A DNA stretch of 64,000 nucleotides from CAVXHQ01 sp963789535 (GTDB taxonomy: Bacteria; Pseudomonadota; Alphaproteobacteria; Rhodobacterales; Rhodobacteraceae), in NCBI GenBank assembly GCA_963789535.1, contig CAWBKU010000005.1, positions 62,001 through 126,000 on the forward strand, written 5' to 3'. A model generated the notes under the pieces. It saw only the letters and a list, made by a program, of their open reading frames with translations, was not told the DNA's origin and searched no databases. The first letter of the stretch is position 1; each line of letters opens with the position of its first letter. Below, piece after piece: positions 56,821-64,000 of the stretch. Made by a program: the position numbers and the translations under genes.

Positions 56821-57951
56821 TCAGGCGGCCCGCATCCGCCGCAGGCTCGCCGCCTCGTAATCGCGCAGCGCGGCGCGGCGGGGTGCCAGCATCGTGGTGT
56901 CGGGAAGGGCGCCATCCGGCAGATCGGCCAGCATCGACCAGCCGCGCAGGGTGCCATCCCCCAAAAGCGGCGCGGCGTCGAACGGCGGCAGGGCGGCACC
57001 CCCCGCACTCAGCAGAGCGGGACGATCCAGCAGCACCTGATGATAGGTCACGACCGGCGCCGTGGGCCAACGCGCCACCGCACGCTGATCGTCAAGGTCG
57101 GCCGCGGCGACGGCGATCTCTTCCTGAAAGAAGAGGTATTCCACCTCCGTACCGGTCATGTGTACCCGCGCCTCGCCGGCCAGCACCATGTCGTGCCAGA
57201 GGCCATAGAAAGGCGCACGCATGACATAGGGCGCAAGGCGTCCCAGCGCGGGCAGGGCGGCGGACCCGGCCCAGAGGACATGCGCGGGCGCGCCGTCGTG
57301 GGCGAGGACCGCATCGCCTGCGGTGAGCGACGAAAGTGGGCGCGGCCCGCCCGGCGTGGCGATGGGCGTGCGCCCGTCGATGCCGGGCAACGGCCCGGCG
57401 GCGAGGGGCGCGTCGGTGACGGCCGCGTAGACGAGGCCCGGCCCGGCGGTCGCATGGCGCGGCCCGGCGGTATCGCCCCCGGCAAAGCCCGCGTTCAGGC
57501 GCGCGGCGTCGAGGGCGTTGAGGACCACCGCCGCTGGCACGGCCGCACAGGTCCAGTGACCGCGCAACGGCAGCGCGGCGACGAACAGACCCTCGGTGCC
57601 GCCCTCTGGGCCTAGGCGCCAGTGATAGCTGACCCGCACCTCCTCGCCCGGGTGCACCGGCGGCAGGGACAGGGTCACGGCGAGCGAGGCGTCCCCCTGC
57701 CGCATCAGCAGCGCAAGGGCGCCACCGGGGTCGAGCCGCAGCGTGAACGCCGCCAGTCCCGGGTCGCGGGCGCGGTAACGCAGGATATTCTCGGGCCGGT
57801 CCGAGACGTGGTGCACGAACTCGATCAATACGCCGCCTTGCGCCAGCGGCTCGGACGATGACTCGAGCCGGGGCGTCGTCCCGGCCGAGGACAGGGGCCT
57901 GCGCGCCGACGCCGCGCCCATCGGCCCGCGCACCAGCGCGCGCCAACTCAC
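56821..57951 (-). CDS. Hint-domain protein lacking the Hint cysteine
   Basis: About 376 aa from a GTG at 57949-57951, 22 nt after the stop of the other Hint gene. The N-terminal half is a beta-rich domain (FVHHVSDRPENILRYRARDP, LSLPPVHPGEEVRVSYHW). The C-terminal half is a Hint (hedgehog/intein) domain, aligned by TPIATPGGPRPLSSLTAGDA with CFVAGTLIATPLGPRAVETL of the neighbour. At the splice position Cys is replaced by Gly (LPGIDGRTPI), so autoprocessing should be impossible. Such proteins are frequent in Rhodobacterales and thought to be exported by type I secretion. Start uncertain (open to 58062). Confidence 0.72.
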   Translation of the reverse strand: MSWRALVRGPMGAASARRPLSSAGTTPRLESSSEPLAQGGVLIEFVHHVSDRPENILRYRARDPGLAAFTLRLDPGGALALLMRQGDASLAVTLSLPPVHPGEEVRVSYHWRLGPEGGTEGLFVAALPLRGHWTCAAVPAAVVLNALDAARLNAGFAGGDTAGPRHATAGPGLVYAAVTDAPLAAGPLPGIDGRTPIATPGGPRPLSSLTAGDAVLAHDGAPAHVLWAGSAALPALGRLAPYVMRAPFYGLWHDMVLAGEARVHMTGTEVEYLFFQEEIAVAAADLDDQRAVARWPTAPVVTYHQVLLDRPALLSAGGAALPPFDAAPLLGDGTLRGWSMLADLPDGALPDTTMLAPRRAALRDYEAASLRRMRAA

Positions 57952-57973
57952 CCCGGCTGTCCCGTGGGCGTCG

Positions 57974-59557
57974 TCACGCCGCGTCGACCAGCAGGCGCGC
58001 CTCGAAGTGGCGCAGCGTCGGGCGGGCGGCGGGGCCGTATCCGGCACCGGTCTCTGGGTCAAGCTCGGGAAAGATCGCGCGGATTTCGTCGACGATGCCG
58101 CGCTCCATCGCGGCGGTGGTGCGGGGACCGGGCAGGAAACTCTCGGTCGCCAGCCCCTCGGACCAGATCACCTGATGCCGGTCGAAGAGGAGGTGGACAT
58201 AGGTCACGTCGCCGCCCTCGATCACCTGAACGCTGGAACCGTTCACCAGGTCCTTGGCCTTGACCAGCACCTCCGCCTCGCCGAACAGCAGTTCCGCCAC
58301 GGCGTCGCGGATCATCACCCGGTGCTGCGGCGACACCCGCAGCGCGCCGTGCCCGCCAAAGGTGCCCGCCGCGATGGCCACAGGTGCCAGTGCCCCGACC
58401 GCCGCCACCTGCCGCGCCCCCGACCAGCGCACCGGTTGCGCCCCCTCGTCGCGCGTCAGCACGAGGTCGCCCGGACCCAGCGTCTCGACCGCGCGCGGCC
58501 CCAGCGGGGTCGCGATCAACGTGCCCGCGACGAAGCAGGGGACGGTGTGGATGGTCACAAAGCCGACGTCGTCGTCGATGTCGAGGCCGTTGGCGTCCTC
58601 GGACAGGATGCCATAGGTGAACGACACGGTCTCGAGGTCGCCGTCGTTCTGGATGGTGAACGTCATGTCGGCGTTCAGGGTGATGATCTGGTCGGTCGGC
58701 AGGGTCACGCTGTCGCCCACGTTCACCGCGACGCCGTTGATGTGGGTGATGATCACCGACCCGCCGGTATGGTTCACGTCGTTGGCCAGCACGTCGAGCG
58801 TGCGGATGCCGTTGGTGAACATGTCGATGTCGTCCTGCACCGCGACGAGGACGGTCTGCACGGAATCCGCGGCGATGAGGACGTTGCTGTCGTAATTGCT
58901 GTCCGAGGTATCGGCGATGCCGATCCGGATTGTGTTGGCCACGCCGACGTTCACCGGCATCGTCAGTGTCATCGTGACGGTAAATCCGTCCATCTCGGTG
59001 TTGTACTGGTCGTTCGTATTGTCGTTGTAGAGGTTGATGTTGCGGGTCTGGTTGATCTCGGTCACGGCGGCCGAGGTCTGCGTCACCGACAGCGGCACGT
59101 GGACGCCATTCACCCAGACCGCGAAGATGTCGTTGTAGACCGAATTCGAGAATTCGGGGTATTCCTCGGACGCGAACACGAACTGCATCGTCAGCAGCTC
59201 GTTCGTGGGCGTGAAGTTGACGTCAAGGTAGGCCGCATCATAGGTCGTGCGCCCGGCGATGGCGTTGAACGAGGCGATGTTGTCGGGGCCGGAGGTGTTG
59301 GTGGTCGTGTTGGCGTTGTAGTTCGACTGGCTGCCGACCGAGGTGAAATCGCTGGCCCGGCCGGTCGACAGGATCACGCCGGTATCGCCGGGCGTCGTAT
59401 ACGGCGACCGCGCGTCGCCGAACGAATAGATCGCCGACGACTGGTTCCACCCGGTATAGCTCGCGCTGTTCACCGTCGCGCCGGCGCCAAAGATCGTGTT
59501 GGCCATCTGCAACGCCGTGGCGTTGTAGTTGTAGCCGAGTTCTACGCCCGCAACCAT
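57974..59557 (-). CDS. Choice-of-anchor L domain and Hint domain protein
   Basis: 527-aa protein predicted to be secreted. Residues about 10-235 are a choice-of-anchor L domain (FGAGATVNSASYTGWNQS, TGVILSTGRASDFTSVGS, QFVFASEEYPEFSNSVYNDI). Residues about 240-335 are an Ig/cadherin-like repeat (DVLANDVNHTGGSVIITHIN). The Hint domain starts at Cys 341 (VPCFVAGTLIATPLGPRAVE) with GDLVLTRDEG and SPQHRVMI. The Cys allows autocatalytic cleavage as in other Hint proteins. No Sec signal is visible, so type I secretion is likely. AAGGGCAG precedes the ATG. The Hint-like gene downstream is a paralogue. Confidence 0.85.
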   Translation of the reverse strand: MVAGVELGYNYNATALQMANTIFGAGATVNSASYTGWNQSSAIYSFGDARSPYTTPGDTGVILSTGRASDFTSVGSQSNYNANTTTNTSGPDNIASFNAIAGRTTYDAAYLDVNFTPTNELLTMQFVFASEEYPEFSNSVYNDIFAVWVNGVHVPLSVTQTSAAVTEINQTRNINLYNDNTNDQYNTEMDGFTVTMTLTMPVNVGVANTIRIGIADTSDSNYDSNVLIAADSVQTVLVAVQDDIDMFTNGIRTLDVLANDVNHTGGSVIITHINGVAVNVGDSVTLPTDQIITLNADMTFTIQNDGDLETVSFTYGILSEDANGLDIDDDVGFVTIHTVPCFVAGTLIATPLGPRAVETLGPGDLVLTRDEGAQPVRWSGARQVAAVGALAPVAIAAGTFGGHGALRVSPQHRVMIRDAVAELLFGEAEVLVKAKDLVNGSSVQVIEGGDVTYVHLLFDRHQVIWSEGLATESFLPGPRTTAAMERGIVDEIRAIFPELDPETGAGYGPAARPTLRHFEARLLVDAA

Positions 59558-59889
59558 CTGCCTGCCCTTCGGTCGTCCGGGGTCAGGGCGTGTGCGATCG
59601 GGGCGTCCTGCCCCGTTCGACGGGGCGCGGGGCGGTGTTCCGCCGTGCCGCGCCTGCGATGCCCTGCCTCGGGTCGTTGTTTTGACATGACGATAGGGGT
59701 TTGGCGCAAATCCGACAGCCATTTCTGCCCCGACACCACGGCCATACCGCGATTGTCGCCTGCGGGACACAGGCGCGAGGGGCCAGCCCCTCACGCTCCC
59801 GGGGATATTTCCGACCCAAAGAAGGGCGTGACGGATTTGCATCGCGCCGCGCCCCGCGCTACCGCTGCCGTGCCAACCGGAGCCGTGCC
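59558..59889. other. Divergent spacer between the Hint gene and dapE
   Basis: 332 nt with no convincing gene. It carries a copy of the dispersed motif (59796-59824) close to dapE. Open frames on both strands here end in the genes on either side and have no independent support. Confidence 0.5.
59796..59824 (+). repeat. Dispersed intergenic motif, copy 3
   Basis: CTCCCGGGGATATTT then CCGACCCAAAGAAG, matching the copy at 15087-15117 in the GGGGATATTT core and the trailing AAGAA. Confidence 0.45.
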
Positions 59890-61032
59890 ATGTCCACCGA
59901 CGCGATCGCCCTCACCGCCGCCCTCGTCCGCTGTCCCTCGGTCACGCCCGAGGAGGGCGGGGCGCTGGTCCTGCTCGAGGAGGTGCTGTCGGCCGCCGGG
60001 TTCGCGTGCACACGCGTCGACCGGGGCGGCATCGCCAACCTCTTTGCCCGCTGGGGCCGCAAGGGGGCGAACCGGACGTTCGGGTTCAACGGCCACACCG
60101 ACGTGGTGCCGATCGGCAACCGAGACGACTGGACGCGCGATCCCTTCGGCGCCGAGATCGTGGACGGCTGGCTTTACGGTCGCGGGTCGACCGACATGAA
60201 ATCGGGCGTCGCGGCCTTCGTCGCCGCCGCCGTCGATTTCGTGACCGAGACGCCGCCCGACGGCGCGCTGATCCTCGCCATCACCGGCGACGAGGAGGAC
60301 CGGGGCGAGGACGGCACCGTGGCGCTGCTCGACTGGATGGCGGCGAACGGCGAGGCGATGACCGACTGCCTGGTGGGCGAGCCGACCTGCCCCGAGACCT
60401 TGGGCGATGCGATGAAGATCGGGCGGCGCGGCTCGATGAACGCGCGCTTCGCGGTGCTCGGGCGGCAGGGGCACGCGGCCTATCCCGAGCGGGCGCTGAA
60501 CCCGCTGCCGGCGCTGGCGACGCTGGCGGTGCGGCTGGCGGCGCACAAGCTCGACGACGGCACCGCGCATTTCGATCCGTCGACGCTGGCGCTCGTCAGC
60601 ATCGACACCGGCAATCCCGCGACCAACGTGATCCCCGCCGCCGGGCGCCTGACCGCGAACATCCGCTTCAACGACATCCACACCGGCGCCTCCCTCACCG
60701 ACTGGCTGGAGGTCGAGGCAGCCGCGGTCGCGGCCGGAACCGGCACCCGGATCGAGGTTTCCGTGACCGTCTCGGGCGAGGCGTTCCTGACGCCGCCGGG
60801 GCCGCTGTCGGACCTGATCGGGAGGGCGGTCGCGGCGCAGACAGGGCGCACGCCGGTTCTGTCGACCAGCGGTGGCACCTCGGACGCGCGGTTCGTGAAG
60901 GACCATTGCCCGGTGGTCGAATTCGGCCTCGTGGGCAAGACCATGCACGCCGTCGACGAACGGGTGGAGGTGACGCAGATCGGCCAGCTCAAGGCGATCT
61001 ACCGGCAGATCCTCGGCGACTATTTCGCATGA
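59890..61032 (+). CDS. dapE: Succinyl-diaminopimelate desuccinylase
   Basis: 380-aa zinc peptidase-family enzyme that removes succinate from N-succinyl-LL-diaminopimelate in lysine and peptidoglycan synthesis. Metal ligands and catalytic residues are visible in FGFNGHTDVVPIGN, GRGSTDMKSGVAAFV, ITGDEEDRGEDGT and VGEPTCPE; the dimerisation domain GRQGHAAYPERALNP and the end FGLVGKTMHAVDERVEV complete it. Start ATG 59890; the frame extends upstream without homology. Stand-alone. Confidence 0.96.
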   Translation: MSTDAIALTAALVRCPSVTPEEGGALVLLEEVLSAAGFACTRVDRGGIANLFARWGRKGANRTFGFNGHTDVVPIGNRDDWTRDPFGAEIVDGWLYGRGSTDMKSGVAAFVAAAVDFVTETPPDGALILAITGDEEDRGEDGTVALLDWMAANGEAMTDCLVGEPTCPETLGDAMKIGRRGSMNARFAVLGRQGHAAYPERALNPLPALATLAVRLAAHKLDDGTAHFDPSTLALVSIDTGNPATNVIPAAGRLTANIRFNDIHTGASLTDWLEVEAAAVAAGTGTRIEVSVTVSGEAFLTPPGPLSDLIGRAVAAQTGRTPVLSTSGGTSDARFVKDHCPVVEFGLVGKTMHAVDERVEVTQIGQLKAIYRQILGDYFA

Positions 61033-61619
61033 GAATGTGCGGGCCGGGGCGCATCGACCTGCGCTTCATTCCCCTCCGGCGTATCGGAGTCACCGCGCAC
61101 CGATAGCGCTGCCGCAGACGTCGGACCATCGGGGGGCCGATGTTCGACCTGCCCTGCCGGTGGCGAGCCGGTTGCACCGCCGCGATCACAAAAGTCGGTC
61201 CGGACGCTGTATGGATGGCGTCGCGGGGCAACACCCCGCCGCAGCTTCGGCGCCACGTCACCAACTCAACGCCCGCGCCGGCAAATGTCGGGAAGCGGAC
61301 TTCTCTGCCAGTCCAAAGCCAGCGCGACGGCGACCGGCCATGCCCGCCGGCGTGACGGAGGTGGTCGTCGTCGGCAAGGGCGATCCGGCGGACCCGATCC
61401 TGATCGCGCGGGCGCTAAAGGACGGGGGAGGATCGTGAGCAACGACAGGTTCCGGGACTGGCGGGAGCAGTTCCCCCGGGTGGGGGAGTGCTGGTGCCCG
61501 GGGAGGCTAGGGACGCAAGGGTCTCGTTGCGGCTGCCTGCGATAGTGGGGTGAAACCGTTCATGAGTATCGCTAGGATACTTGGCAGGGGGGACAGTCCC
61601 CGGCGCGCAAGGAGACAAC
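61033..61619. other. Intergenic stretch with overlapping micro-ORFs
   Basis: 587 nt after dapE. Two short plus-strand frames overlap by GTGA: 61340-61438 (MPAGVTEVVVVGKGDPADPI ...) and 61435-61545 (GTG start after GGGGGAGGATC; MSNDRFRDWREQFPRVGECW ...). Neither matches a family I know; they could be remnants of a lost gene or small real proteins. The rest appears non-coding. Confidence 0.35.
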
Positions 61620-61895
61620 ATGGAAGAACTGTTGAACGTGATCGGCGGCGTGGCGCTGGTCCTGCTGATCGTGGTCGGCCTCATTGCAGGCTTCATCGCG
61701 AGCGCCGTCGCGGGCGGGCCGCTCGTCCGCTACCTGATCCTCGGCGTGGTCGGCGCCGTCGCTCTCCCGTTCGTGCTGGCCGCGGTCGGAGTGACGGTCG
61801 TTGCCGCGGGCGGCGTCGTCGTGGTGCTCCTGGTTGCGGCGGTGGGTGCCGTTGCGATCCTGGCGCTGGGGCGGGCGATCTTCGGAAAAGGGTAG
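61620..61895 (+). CDS. Small membrane protein, possibly GlsB/YeaQ/YmgE-like
   Basis: 91-aa highly hydrophobic protein with about three membrane segments (NVIGGVALVLLIVVGLIAGF and later LILGVVGAVALPFVLAAVGV). ATG 61620 follows a near-ideal AAGGAG. The glycine-rich pattern GLIAGFIASAVAGG is reminiscent of the transglycosylase-associated GlsB/YeaQ/YmgE family, although the length and end (LGRAIFGKG) differ, so the name is tentative. A GCCGTC-TCG-GACGGC hairpin follows at 61913-61927. It lies opposite the frameshifted gene, converging. Confidence 0.6.
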   Translation: MEELLNVIGGVALVLLIVVGLIAGFIASAVAGGPLVRYLILGVVGAVALPFVLAAVGVTVVAAGGVVVVLLVAAVGAVAILALGRAIFGKG

Positions 61896-61972
61896 ATTCG
61901 GGACAGGCGAGGGCCGTCTCGGACGGCGGGCGGCGTGACGGTCGCGAAAAGGACGCGGGGGGCGGGCGGCGG

Positions 61973-62654
61973 TCAGCCGTCCCGTGGAATCCGGGCGCGG
62001 CACCTGCGGAACTCGCCGACGGTCGTCTCGCTCGAACCTGAATACCCGGGGACAGGCAGAAACGCGGCTTGCCGGTAGCTCCATTGCAACCACCGATCTT
62101 CCACCAGCATTACGGCGTGGCGGTCGAACGTCGGGCCAGTCGATCGCGCGGATTGCAGGCTCGACAGGAAGGAGCGCCGTTCGAGGCACGTTCCGCCCAT
62201 TTCGGATTCTCGCGACTTCCATCAGGTGGCGCGACACGACCTCGGCGGACCAGACCAGCACGACCAGCGCAACCGACCCGGACAGCACGACGATATACCG
62301 TCGAGAAGGCCACCAGAGCGCAGCACCGAGTCCCGTGCCAACCGCCGAAAATACCGAGACGATCGCGGGGAGCCACAGGACGGCAGCCAAACCCGGGCTC
62401 GTTTGCGCAGAAATGACCGCGGCAATCGGTACGAGCCAGGGGAACGGCATGACGAGAAACCAGAAATCGCCGAAGAACAGCAGACCGAAGGCCCAAACCA
62501 CGACCGTCACTTGTTGTCCCTTGGCAAAAACGACTGGCGCGCCCTTCGAAACATCGCGACATGCAGGATAGACGACCAGGAACGTCCACCACGCCAAGGT
62601 GGCGGCGAAGGCGAAAACGAACAGTCCAATCGTCTGAATTTGCAACGAGACCAC
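61973..62654 (-). pseudogene. Frameshifted hypothetical membrane protein
   Basis: A GTG-started frame at 62654 encodes about 145 aa with four membrane segments (TIGLFVFAFAATLAWWTFLV, VWAFGLLFFGDFWFLVMPFP and others). Its continuation in that frame runs antisense to the gene at 61620 and is not protein-like. Skipping one base near 62212 (after HLMEV) continues RESEMGGTCLERRSFLSSLQ and ends FDRHAVMLVEDRWLQWSYRQ ... RIPRDG at 61973, giving about 226 aa. So either a real +1 frameshift or a one-base sequencing error. No family recognised. uvrB, on the same strand, ends just upstream. Confidence 0.5.
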
Positions 62655-62739
62655 CGGGTTTCGTGGGGAAGACCTACGTTTCCGGGTCTAAGCCGACAGT
62701 ATCGAGGAATTCGGGCAAGACCGTGCAGGAAGTCAGATC

Positions 62740-64000
62740 CTACCGCTTCCCCCCATACCGGCTCTTCCCGCCCCTCTGCCCCGGCCGTCCCGCCGTGCTG
62801 CGCCCGCTCATCTTCGTCGCCTCGTCCACCGCCTTTTCCACCGCATATTGCCGCGCCAGCGGGTCGTCGGAGACCACCAGATCCACCGTCTCCAGCCGCT
62901 TCACCTCGTCCCGCAACCGCGCCGCCTCCTCGAACTCGAGGTTCTCCGCCGCCTTGCGCATGTCGGTCCGCAGACCGTCCAGCACCGCCTTGAGGTTGGC
63001 GCCCGCCAGCGGCTTGTCGATCTTGGCCGTCACGCGGTTCATGTCGACGTCGCCCTTGTAGAGGCCCGCGAGGATGTCCTCGACGTTCTTCTTCACCGTC
63101 TGCGGCGTGATGCCGTGTTCGATGTTGTAGGCCTCCTGTTTGGCGCGGCGGCGGTCGGTCTCGCCCATCGCGCGTTCCATGCTGCCGGTGATCCGGTCGG
63201 CATACATGATAACGCGCCCGTCGACGTTGCGCGCCGCCCGCCCGATGGTCTGGATGAGCGAGGTCTCGGAGCGCAGGAACCCCTCCTTGTCGGCGTCGAG
63301 GATCGCCACCAGCCCGCATTCGGGAATGTCGAGGCCCTCGCGCAGCAGGTTGATGCCGATCAGCACGTCGAAGGCCCCGAGGCGCAGGTCGCGCAGGATC
63401 TCGATCCGCTCGATGGTGTCGATGTCGGAGTGCATGTAGCGGACGCGGATGCCGTGCTCGTGCAGGTATTCGGTCAGATCCTCGGCCATCCGCTTGGTCA
63501 GGGTCGTGACCAGCGTGCGATAGCCCGCCGCAGACACGCGCCGGATCTCGTCCATGACGTCGTCCACCTGCGTCTCGACGGGGCGGATCTCGATCACCGG
63601 ATCGAGCAGGCCCGTGGGCCGGATCACCTGTTCGGTGAAGACGCCGCCCGCCTGCTCGAGTTCCCACGCCGCCGGGGTCGCCGACACGAACACCGACTGC
63701 GGGCGCATCGCGTCCCATTCCTCGAACTTCAGCGGCCGGTTGTCCATGCAGGACGGCAGGCGGAACCCGTGCTCGGCCAGCGTGAACTTGCGCCGGTAGT
63801 CGCCCTTGTACATGCCGCCGATCTGCGGAACCGAGACGTGGCTTTCGTCGGCAAAGACGATGGCATTGTCGGGGATGAATTCGAACAGGGTGGGCGGCGG
63901 CTCTCCCGGGGCGCGGCCCGTCAGATAGCGCGAGTAGTTCTCGATCCCGTTGCACACCCCCGTCGCCTCGAGCATCTCGAGATCGAAGGTGCACCGCTGT
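62740..64000 (-). CDS. uvrB: Excinuclease ABC subunit UvrB, 5' end missing
   Basis: DNA damage-recognition helicase of nucleotide excision repair. The last 419 codons are present; the N-terminal part lies beyond the right edge. Visible landmarks: GVCNGIENYSRYLTGRAPGE, FIPDNAIVFADESHVSVPQI, GFRLPSCMDNRPLKFEEWD, VSATPAAWELEQA, the helicase motifs YMHSDIDTIERIEILRDLRL, DVLIGINLLREGLDIPECGL and QTIGRAARNVDGRVIMYAD, and the C-terminal UVR domain (LRTDMRKAAENLEFEEAARL). The tail KSRYGGKR is normal. Confidence 0.97.
   Translation of the reverse strand, partial: QRCTFDLEMLEATGVCNGIENYSRYLTGRAPGEPPPTLFEFIPDNAIVFADESHVSVPQIGGMYKGDYRRKFTLAEHGFRLPSCMDNRPLKFEEWDAMRPQSVFVSATPAAWELEQAGGVFTEQVIRPTGLLDPVIEIRPVETQVDDVMDEIRRVSAAGYRTLVTTLTKRMAEDLTEYLHEHGIRVRYMHSDIDTIERIEILRDLRLGAFDVLIGINLLREGLDIPECGLVAILDADKEGFLRSETSLIQTIGRAARNVDGRVIMYADRITGSMERAMGETDRRRAKQEAYNIEHGITPQTVKKNVEDILAGLYKGDVDMNRVTAKIDKPLAGANLKAVLDGLRTDMRKAAENLEFEEAARLRDEVKRLETVDLVVSDDPLARQYAVEKAVDEATKMSGRSTAGRPGQRGGKSRYGGKR

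Noticed and set aside
62507..63994. 495-codon frame on the uvrB strand in a different frame
   Set aside because: Arg-rich out-of-frame reading of uvrB; the uvrB frame has all helicase motifs.

Overview
This is a GC-rich, gene-dense chromosomal segment of an alphaproteobacterium, most likely of the Rhodobacterales (Rhodobacteraceae/Roseobacter group). The pointers are FlaF and FlbT beside a short flagellin, MotE and DUF1217 proteins in the flagellar cluster, TTAA-N7-TTAG boxes like those bound by CtrA, the gene order mutM - enoyl-CoA hydratase - rpsT - dnaA - dnaN, a small SRP RNA beside dnaX-ybaB-recR, and Hint-domain secreted proteins. No rRNA, tRNA, CRISPR array, insertion sequence or prophage is visible.

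Layout. 1-4846 (minus): a yejABEF-type oligopeptide/microcin C ABC importer with an extra small gene between yejA and yejB; yejF runs off the left edge. 4989-15759: a membrane-anchored cytochrome c, prephenate dehydratase, a low-GC island with a small membrane protein, an SRPBCC protein, NudC, a CpdB-like nucleotidase, a HAD phosphatase, the SRP RNA, a micro-ORF, a frameshifted rsgA, and dnaX-ybaB-recR. 15903-42718: a flagellar cluster of about 30 genes. It holds the export gate (fliP, fliQ, fliR, flhA, flhB), the ATPase and stator of export (fliI, a fliH-like gene), MS ring (fliF), one C-ring gene (fliN), rod and L-ring genes (flgB, flgC, fliE, flgF, flgG, flgA, flgH), rod-cap/SLT functions (a flgJ-like gene, sltF), motA/motE, hook tools (fliK, flgD), and the flagellin gene with its regulators flaF and flbT. 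Not in the window are fliG, fliM, flgE, flgI, flgK, flgL and motB. 42715-51433: ubiE-ubiB (ubiquinone), mutM, enoyl-CoA hydratase, rpsT, then dnaA and dnaN.

51434-54907: instead of recF, dnaN is followed by a stretch with several inverted repeats and then a tight three-gene operon: type III polyketide synthase, SAM methyltransferase and FAD-dependent oxidoreductase. By analogy with the srsABC logic of Streptomyces this may make a methylated, oxidised phenolic lipid or quinone. It is the best candidate for undescribed biochemistry here.

54908-64000: a gene-poor stretch, a second SAM methyltransferase, a small hypothetical gene, two tandem Hint-domain genes (the second lacking the Hint cysteine), dapE, a small membrane protein, a second frameshifted gene, and the 3' part of uvrB running off the right edge.

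The genes are packed with ATGA/TGATG-type stop-start overlaps (yejE-yejF, flhA-fliR-flhB, flaF-flbT-DUF1217, PKS-MT-FAD), which points to translationally coupled operons. Two genes (rsgA and the membrane protein at 61973-62654) each become intact if one extra base is removed, so sequencing or assembly error must be considered for both.
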